A stretch of 64,000 nucleotides of DNA from Streptomyces sp. ATexAB-D23 (lineage in GTDB: Bacteria > Actinomycetota > Actinomycetes > Streptomycetales > Streptomycetaceae). The position numbers were made by a program, and so were the translations under genes. Below, piece by piece: positions 58,911-64,000 of this stretch (the stretch's first letter is position 1; every line of letters begins with the position of its first letter). The notes beneath the pieces were generated by a model. It was not told where the DNA came from and made no database searches. It saw only the letters and a list, made by a program, of their open reading frames with translations. The stretch is taken from contig NZ_KB892068.1 of NCBI RefSeq assembly GCF_000373645.1, forward strand, positions 149,369-213,368, written 5' to 3'.

Positions 58911-60557
58911 TTACAGCAGGGTCAGGGTGAGCGTTGCGCTGTAATCTCCGGGGCGGGTGAATTCGGGAACGGTGAGTGCGAGTCCCGCGTCGGCGTCGAA
59001 TTTTCCGCCGGTGAACGGACGTGATCCGTCCGGGTTCATCCGGCACAGGCTCGCCGCCTCGCCGCCGAGCGTGGTGGGCGATCCGGCCACCGGGGTCCCC
59101 ACGCTGCCGTCCTGCGGGGTGCAGGCGGGTGCCCAGCGCACGGCTCCGGCCGGGATGGTGTCCCCGCCCGCGCTGGTGAAGGCGGTCAGGGTGCCGGTGA
59201 GGGACCAGCCGCTGTTGACGCCCCGGGCGTCCTCCACCTCCACCCGGTTGAGCCGGGCGCGCTGCACCCCGCCGCCCTCGCCGAGCACCGTCGTACCGAA
59301 GTCGACCGAGTCGCCGTCCTGGGTCATGGACAGCGTCCCGGCCCTGATCTCGGTGGTCAGGCGCTGCTCGGCCGTCCCGCCGCCGCCCCCGCCGCCTTCG
59401 GTGGTGACGGTGAACGGCGCGGTGCGTACGGTCGCCGGGTCGTTGCCCTCGTCAGCCTGGACGGCCGTCACCGCGTCCGAGATCACGGTGAAGTCGACGG
59501 CGAAGGTGCCGTCCGCGCCGCTCTTGACGTAGACCGCGCTGTCGTCGAGCGCGGTGCCCGAGGCGTCGAGGCCGATGACGTTGATCCAGCGGTCGGGGTT
59601 GTAGTTGCGGCCGCTGACGGTGATCACGCTGCCGACCGGGCCGCTGTCGGGGGTCAGCGCGATCTCCCGGTTGCCGGCCGCGACTGCCTCGACGGTGAGG
59701 GGGGCGGTGGCCTCCTTCGTACCGTCGCCGACCTTCACCAGGTACGAACCGTTCGGCACCGCCCCGGCCTCGCCGAGGGTCGCGGTGCCCGTGAGGGTCC
59801 CGTAGGCGTCGATCCGCAGGGTGTGCGAGGTGAACTTCAGCGGATCGCAGCCTCCGCCGCCGGCCGTGCACAGCGACGGCACGGGTGAGGCGTCCGGGGT
59901 CCAGCCGGAACCGCTCAGCCTGACCGCGGTGTTGGGGCGTACCGGGTCGGCGGGAGCGGTCAGAGTGGCCGGGTCGGAGGCGGAGCCCTCCGCCGTGACG
60001 GTGCCGACACCGGCCTCGCCGCCGACGATGTCGCAGGGCGTCTCGAAGACGGAGCCGAGCACCTTGGTCTGGGTCAGCGTGCGGACCACCGCGAACGCGA
60101 TGTCTCCGGACGCGTCCGCCGGGACCAGGAAGTCGCCCTCGTACGCCGGGATCTCGATGGGCACCCCGGCCGGGATGTCCATGACGATCTCGGGGCCGCG
60201 CACGGTGACCGTACCCGTGGCGCCGCCGGACATCGCGAGGTCGATGCTGGGGATCGTCGGCACTTCGGCGAGGGCGAGCGCGCTGGTGGCCGGGGACGGG
60301 CCCAGCGTCACCTCGGCGTGCACCTTGCCGCCGGGTTCGACGACGGCGGGCGACAGCTCCACGTCCATCTGCTGCGGCCCGGTCGCCTCGCCCTGCCCGG
60401 CCGGCAGGGTGCAGTGGACGGTCGGGGTGACCGTCCCCGCCGCCGATTCCGGAAGGGGGACCGGGCGCGGGGAGGCCGAGGCACCGGCGCAGCCCAGCGA
60501 CAGCACGAAGCAGGCAGCGAGCAGCCCGGTCACTCCGGGTCTTCGTCGTCGGATCAC
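58911..60557 (-). CDS. secreted Ig-like repeat protein B, paralogue with WxL-like end
   Basis: The 548-residue protein has a signal peptide (VTGLLAACFVLSLGCAGASA) and the same N-domain as protein A (TPTVHCTLPAGQGEATGPQQ; PAYEGDFLVPADASG). One LCTAGGGGCD module and the Ig-like unit with NPDRWINVIGLDASGTALDD are also shared. It then differs: after a Gly-run it ends in a domain with GTLSMTQDGDSVDFGTT, GWSLTGTLTAFT and LTVPEFTRPGDYSATLTLTL, like WxL cell-wall-associated domains. AAAGGG precedes the GTG start. It lies 131 bp upstream of gene A on the same strand. Confidence 0.8.
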   Translation of the reverse strand: MIRRRRPGVTGLLAACFVLSLGCAGASASPRPVPLPESAAGTVTPTVHCTLPAGQGEATGPQQMDVELSPAVVEPGGKVHAEVTLGPSPATSALALAEVPTIPSIDLAMSGGATGTVTVRGPEIVMDIPAGVPIEIPAYEGDFLVPADASGDIAFAVVRTLTQTKVLGSVFETPCDIVGGEAGVGTVTAEGSASDPATLTAPADPVRPNTAVRLSGSGWTPDASPVPSLCTAGGGGCDPLKFTSHTLRIDAYGTLTGTATLGEAGAVPNGSYLVKVGDGTKEATAPLTVEAVAAGNREIALTPDSGPVGSVITVSGRNYNPDRWINVIGLDASGTALDDSAVYVKSGADGTFAVDFTVISDAVTAVQADEGNDPATVRTAPFTVTTEGGGGGGGTAEQRLTTEIRAGTLSMTQDGDSVDFGTTVLGEGGGVQRARLNRVEVEDARGVNSGWSLTGTLTAFTSAGGDTIPAGAVRWAPACTPQDGSVGTPVAGSPTTLGGEAASLCRMNPDGSRPFTGGKFDADAGLALTVPEFTRPGDYSATLTLTLL

Positions 60558-60845
60558 CTGACACCCTTTCCTGGAGCGTTGATTGCGCACATTGAGGAGG
60601 CCGCGTCCAGAGAAGTCAAGAGACACCGAATTGATCCTTTTCGGAGCGTCTCCGGCCGCCCCCGAAAGGAATTCCCGACGGTTTTCCGCAGCACCCCCGC
60701 ACGCCTGTTGACTTCTTCGAAGATCACCGTTTCACTGCACCCGACATGCCGGGCCCGGCACGCAGATCCGTACGTACGAGCAAGGCATCGCACACGGCGC
60801 GTACGGCGAATCCGCGGAATTCAACCGGAAGGAGTTCCACCCGTC
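60558..60845. other. 288-bp divergent region between secreted-protein genes
   Basis: No gene is seen. It must hold promoters for the paralogue pair (minus strand) and the third secreted protein (plus strand). AT-rich patches such as TTGATCCTTTTCGGAGC (near 60633) and TTGACTTCTTCGAAG (near 60709) are promoter candidates, the latter a good -35 with a TTCGAA palindrome beside it. Confidence 0.5.
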
Positions 60846-61403
60846 ATGTCGATCTCTTCACGCGCTTCGAGGGCGCCGGGCCGAAGACGATTGCCGCTGG
60901 TCCTGGCGGCGGCGTGTTCGACCGGAGCGCTGCTCGCCCTGTCCGCCCCGACGGCGTCGGCGGTGACCCCGCTCACGGCGACGGCCACCTACGACTGCGG
61001 CTCCTGGGGCAGCGGTCTCGCCACCCTGACCGCCGCCGACGGCGCCTCGGGCAAGACCATCAAGGTCACGTCCACGGCGATCACGATGCCGGCCGGCACG
61101 AGCGCCGACCCGAACAGCATCACGACGACGCTCAAGCTCACCAAGAGCTCGGGCGGCGTCACCAGCGAGGTGCGGTTCTCCGCGAAGACCAACCCCGGTC
61201 TGAGCGGCGGCAATCCGATCACGCTCGGACCGCTGAAGCTCACCTCCGGCACGCTCGCGGCCGGGGACAGCACCGATTCCGTGGTGCTGCCCACTCCCCC
61301 GGGCGCCTCCAACTGGTCACTGCAGATCGTGGCCTCGTCCCCGACGTCCGCCACCGTGCCGTGTGTGGCGACGTCCGCCCTGTCCGCGCCGTTCGTCTGG
61401 TAG
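60846..61403 (+). CDS. small secreted beta-sandwich protein C
   Basis: The 185-residue protein has a signal peptide (RRLPLVLAAACSTGALLALS to TASA). A mature domain follows with YDCGSWGSGLATLTAADGAS, a middle GGVTSEVRFSAKTNPGLSGG and the C-terminal ATVPCVATSALSAPFVW. Two Cys residues, early and late, could join the ends by a disulfide. The style is like the N-domain of proteins A and B (Cys near strand 1, long Gly/Ser/Thr strands), so the three may act together. AAGGAG lies 11 nt before the ATG. No known function. Confidence 0.75.
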   Translation: MSISSRASRAPGRRRLPLVLAAACSTGALLALSAPTASAVTPLTATATYDCGSWGSGLATLTAADGASGKTIKVTSTAITMPAGTSADPNSITTTLKLTKSSGGVTSEVRFSAKTNPGLSGGNPITLGPLKLTSGTLAAGDSTDSVVLPTPPGASNWSLQIVASSPTSATVPCVATSALSAPFVW

Positions 61404-61420
61404 CGGGCCCGGTATGACGC

Positions 61421-61458
61421 CGGCCCGGGGCGGGGACGGCTGTCCCTGCCCCGGGCCG
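61421..61458. terminator. bidirectional terminator between protein C and the helicase
   Basis: CGGCCCGGGGCGGGGAC and GTCCCTGCCCCGGGCCG form a 17-bp stem with one mismatch and a GGCT loop, between convergent stop codons. Confidence 0.85.
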
Positions 61459-61484
61459 GTGCCCGCACGTGTGCCGTACGGGGC

Positions 61485-63266
61485 TCACCTCATCCGGGTG
61501 GCCCACTCCTGGACCTTCTTGATGCGCTGCTCGATCTGCCCGGCCGTGGCCTCCGCGCTCGGCGGCCCGCCGCAGACCCGGCGCAGCTCGGTGTGGATGA
61601 CGCCGTGCGGCTTGCCGCTCTGGTGGGTGTAGGCCGAGACCATGGTGTTCAGCTGCTTGCGCAGGCCGAGCAGCTGCTTGTGCGTGACGACCGGCCGGTC
61701 CTCGGCCGGCTTCTCCAGCAGGTCGGCCTCCGACGCGGGCTTCTGCCGGCTGTGCGCGATCTGCCGGGTCTGCCGCTTCTGGAGCAGCAGTTGCACCTGG
61801 TCGGGTTCGAGCAGCCCGGGGATGCCGAGGTAGTCCTGCTCCTCCTCGCTGCCGGGGTGCGCTTGCATGCCGAACTCGGCGCCGTCGTACAGCACCCGGT
61901 CGAAGACCGCGTCGGACTCCAGCGCCTCGAAGGGCAGCTGCTCCTCGGTCTCCTCGTCCTCCAGCCTCTCGGCGTCGGCGAGGAGCTGGTCCTCCTCGGC
62001 GAACGGGTTCTCCTCGTCGCTGCCCTTCTTGGGCTTGTCGAGGACGTGGTCCCGTTCGACCTCCATCTCATTGGCGAAGTCGAGGAGCATCGGGATGGTG
62101 GGGACGAAGACGGACGCGGTCTCGCCGCGCCTGCGGGAGCGCACGAAGCGGCCGACGGCCTGGGCGAAGAACAGCGGCGTCGAGATGGTGGTGGCGTACA
62201 CGCCGACGGCCAGGCGGGGCACGTCGACGCCCTCGGACACCATGCGGACCGCGACCATCCAGCGCGAGTCGTCCGCGCTGAACTTGTCGATCTTCTTGGA
62301 GGCGGCCTTCTCGTCGGAGAGGACGACGGCCGGTGTCTCCCCGGTGACCTTCTTCAGGATCTTGGCGTACGCGCGCGCCGACTCCTGGTCGGTCGCGATG
62401 ACGAGCCCGCCCGCGTCCGGGATGCCCTTGCGGACCTCGGTGAGGCGTTTGTCGGCGGCGCTGAGCACGTTGGGGATCCACTCGCCGGTCGGCGCGAGCG
62501 CGGTGCGCCAGGCCTGCCCGATGGCGTCCTTGGTCATCGGCTCGCCGAGCCGGGCGGCGATCTCGTCGCCGGCCTTGGTGCGCCAGCGCATGTTGCCGCT
62601 GTAGCTGAGGAAGATCACCGGGCGCACGACGCCGTCGGCCAGGGCGTTGCCGTAACCGTAGGTGTAGTCGGCCGAGGACCTCCGAATCCCGTCGTTCCCC
62701 TCCTCGTACACGACGAACGGGATCGGGTTGGTGTCCGAACGGAACGGCGTACCGGTGAGCGCGAGCCGCCGGGTCGCCGGGTCGAACGCCTCCTGGCAGG
62801 CCTCGCCCCAGGACTTCGAGTCACCGGCGTGGTGGATCTCGTCCAGGATCACCAGGGTCTTGCGCTGCTCGCACCGGTTGCGGTGCAGCATCGGGCGCAC
62901 CCCGACGCCGGCGTATGTGACGGCGACCCCGTGGTACTCCTTGCTCAGCGGCCCCGCGCTGTATTCCGGGTCGAGCTTGATCCCTATCCGGGCGGCCGCC
63001 TCCGCCCACTGCTTCTTCAGGTGCTCGGTGGGTGCGACGACGGTGACCTGCTGCACGACGTGGTGGTGCAGCAGCCAGGACGCGAGGGTCAGCGCGAAGG
63101 TGGTCTTCCCCGCGCCGGGGGTGGCGACCGCGAGGAAGTCGCGCGGCTGCTCCTGGATGTACTTCTCCATGGCGCCCTGCTGCCAGGCTCGCAGCTTGCC
63201 GGCCGTGCCCCAGGGGGCGCGGCCGGGAAAGGCGGGTGAGAGGTGGTGGGAGGCGGTAGTAGTCAC
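61485..63266 (-). CDS. superfamily-2 DEAD/DEAH-box helicase
   Basis: The 593-residue SF2 enzyme has Walker A TPGAGKTT, motif II LVILDEIHHAG, motif III LALTGTPFRSD and motif VI FAQAVGRFVRSRR. The order matches type III restriction/RecQ-unlike helicases of the ResIII group. A C-terminal acidic segment (EENPFAEEDQLLADAERLED) and a helical end follow. It unwinds or remodels nucleic acid; the exact process is unknown. The GTG start with CGGAG upstream is preferred over an earlier TTG. A Doc/antitoxin pair lies upstream on the same strand. Confidence 0.9.
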   Translation of the reverse strand: MTTTASHHLSPAFPGRAPWGTAGKLRAWQQGAMEKYIQEQPRDFLAVATPGAGKTTFALTLASWLLHHHVVQQVTVVAPTEHLKKQWAEAAARIGIKLDPEYSAGPLSKEYHGVAVTYAGVGVRPMLHRNRCEQRKTLVILDEIHHAGDSKSWGEACQEAFDPATRRLALTGTPFRSDTNPIPFVVYEEGNDGIRRSSADYTYGYGNALADGVVRPVIFLSYSGNMRWRTKAGDEIAARLGEPMTKDAIGQAWRTALAPTGEWIPNVLSAADKRLTEVRKGIPDAGGLVIATDQESARAYAKILKKVTGETPAVVLSDEKAASKKIDKFSADDSRWMVAVRMVSEGVDVPRLAVGVYATTISTPLFFAQAVGRFVRSRRRGETASVFVPTIPMLLDFANEMEVERDHVLDKPKKGSDEENPFAEEDQLLADAERLEDEETEEQLPFEALESDAVFDRVLYDGAEFGMQAHPGSEEEQDYLGIPGLLEPDQVQLLLQKRQTRQIAHSRQKPASEADLLEKPAEDRPVVTHKQLLGLRKQLNTMVSAYTHQSGKPHGVIHTELRRVCGGPPSAEATAGQIEQRIKKVQEWATRMR

Positions 63267-63417
63267 GGTCTCCGGTTCGGGTCTCTCGGGTACGTGTGGC
63301 GCTGTCCGCAAGGGCCGGGCCGGCCCCGCACGCGATACGACAACCGGGCCACCCTACCGGGACCGGCACCCGGCTCCGCCGCGTACCGCACCGCCCCGCA
63401 CGGAATTGCGACGGCTC

Positions 63418-63807
63418 TCACACGGGGTCGGCCGCCAGGTCGCGGAGACCCTGGGAGATGACCTTCACCTCGTCCGTCTCGCCCGTCGCGACTGCGATGA
63501 CCAGGCGTTCCGCCGCGTCGATATCAGGGCGGAGATCGACCCCGTTCATGGCGAGGAAGGTGACGCACGACAGCCAGGCGGTGCGTTTGTTGCCGTCGAA
63601 GAGCGGACGGTTGACCGCCAGGGACTGCAGGAGTGCGGCCGCCTTGTCGATGACGTCCGTATATGCCTCCTGGCCGAACATGGACGCCGACGGCCGGTGG
63701 GCCGCCGACTCCAGGAGGCCGACGTCGCGGACCACGATCTGCATGTCCGGGCAGGTGTGCTCGGCGATGACGAGGATGTCCTCGGAGCTCAGGTAGACAC
63801 AGCTCAC
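63418..63807 (-). CDS. Doc-family toxin (Fic fold) with altered motif
   Basis: The 129-residue protein fits death-on-curing toxins: VYLSSEDILVIAEH, GLLESAAHRPSASMFGQEAY and the core NRPLFDGNKRTAWLSCVTFL. Doc toxins phosphorylate EF-Tu. The HxFx(D/N)xNKR motif here reads RPLFDGNKR, so the conserved His is Arg (codon CGT). Activity may be lost or changed. The GTG start overlaps the antitoxin stop (GTGA), as usual for such pairs. Confidence 0.88.
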   Translation of the reverse strand: MSCVYLSSEDILVIAEHTCPDMQIVVRDVGLLESAAHRPSASMFGQEAYTDVIDKAAALLQSLAVNRPLFDGNKRTAWLSCVTFLAMNGVDLRPDIDAAERLVIAVATGETDEVKVISQGLRDLAADPV

Positions 63808-63998
63808 TTGAGCCGCTCCATGAGCTCGCCCCACTTGGCGGCCTGCTCCTTGGCGGTCCGGCGGACGATGGCCTGCTGAGCGGTCCGGGCCAGGTAGTCG
63901 TCCACGGCCTGGAGCAGTATGGCGTGCATGCTCGTGCCCTCCTGCTCGGCGCGCTGCTTGAGGGCTGCGGTCTGGTCGTCACGGAGGCGCAGGTTCAT
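63804..63998 (-). CDS. antitoxin partner of the Doc-like toxin
   Basis: The 64-residue protein begins with a ribbon-helix-helix strand (MNLRLRDDQTAALKQRAEQE) and a second part (SMHAILLQAVDDYLARTAQQ) as in actinobacterial RHH antitoxins, ending in a basic-acidic tail that would cover the toxin. Its stop overlaps the toxin start. The ATG is almost at the window edge, so its promoter is not visible. Confidence 0.85.
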   Translation of the reverse strand: MNLRLRDDQTAALKQRAEQEGTSMHAILLQAVDDYLARTAQQAIVRRTAKEQAAKWGELMERLK

Positions 63999-64000
63999 AG

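Overview
The window is very GC-rich, with strong third-position GC, frequent GTG starts and many 4-bp start/stop overlaps. Together with an SsgA-like sporulation protein (ssgG), DasR-type operators in front of an N-acetylglucosamine PTS and a CysO/CysM/Mec cysteine pathway, this points to a Streptomyces chromosome. From memory, the order rdgB-rph-nagF-EIIC-EIIC-cysM-...-ssgG-...-hppD matches the SCO2890-SCO2930 core region of S. coelicolor, so most of the window is conserved core rather than a genomic island. I count 66 protein genes and one tRNA.

Layout. 1-9 kb: a cut-off DHFR-like gene, a TPR membrane protein coupled to a TPR/AAA+ ATPase, TetR/SDR genes, a Ser/Thr kinase, and a TetR-MFS efflux pair with a double operator. 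9-18 kb: a DUF445 protein, a GDSL esterase, a DUF1707 protein, an ABC-2 exporter operon and a bifunctional penicillin-binding protein. 18-21.8 kb: a guanidinium exporter behind a guanidine-III riboswitch, a GroES-like protein followed by thirteen 10-bp repeats, a DUF3618 protein, a peroxiredoxin and a ProP-type transporter. 21.9-25.3 kb: two overlapping paralogous HNH nuclease genes, tRNA-Leu(UAG), rdgB, a small lipoprotein and rph. 25.4-28.8 kb: nagF and two EIIC permease genes with three DasR-type (dre) sites.

28.8-37 kb: a metallo-beta-lactamase-fold hydrolase, the cysteine operon (mec, a leader peptide, cysO, cysM), an amino-acid permease, a DUF2017 protein, clpS and the NAD salvage pair pncB/pncA with GC-rich repeats between them. 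37-48 kb: a secreted M6 metalloprotease, two RDD membrane proteins, ssgG, a GlcD-type oxidase, a TPR protein and hppD. 48-56.5 kb: an Lrp regulator, a four-gene osmolyte-type ABC importer, an ArsR-like regulator with two palindromic operators and an MFS exporter, a Lon-fold (S16) membrane protease and an IclR regulator. 56.7-61.4 kb: three related secreted repeat proteins of unknown function. 61.4-64 kb: a DEAD-type helicase and a Doc/antitoxin pair.

How the genes work together. Cysteine: Mec, CysO and CysM form the thiocarboxylated-carrier route, with a Cys-containing leader peptide placed to sense cysteine. Amino sugars: EIIB and EIIC units sit under DasR-type control. NAD: pncA and pncB form the nicotinamide to nicotinate mononucleotide route. 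Guanidine: riboswitch and exporter form one detoxification unit. The least explained parts are the tandem HNH pair with its own palindrome, the secreted repeat-protein trio, the 10-bp tandem arrays just after stop codons, and a Doc toxin whose motif His is Arg. Several genes have a -10-like hexamer 6-7 nt before the start codon and little or no Shine-Dalgarno sequence, which suggests leaderless transcripts.
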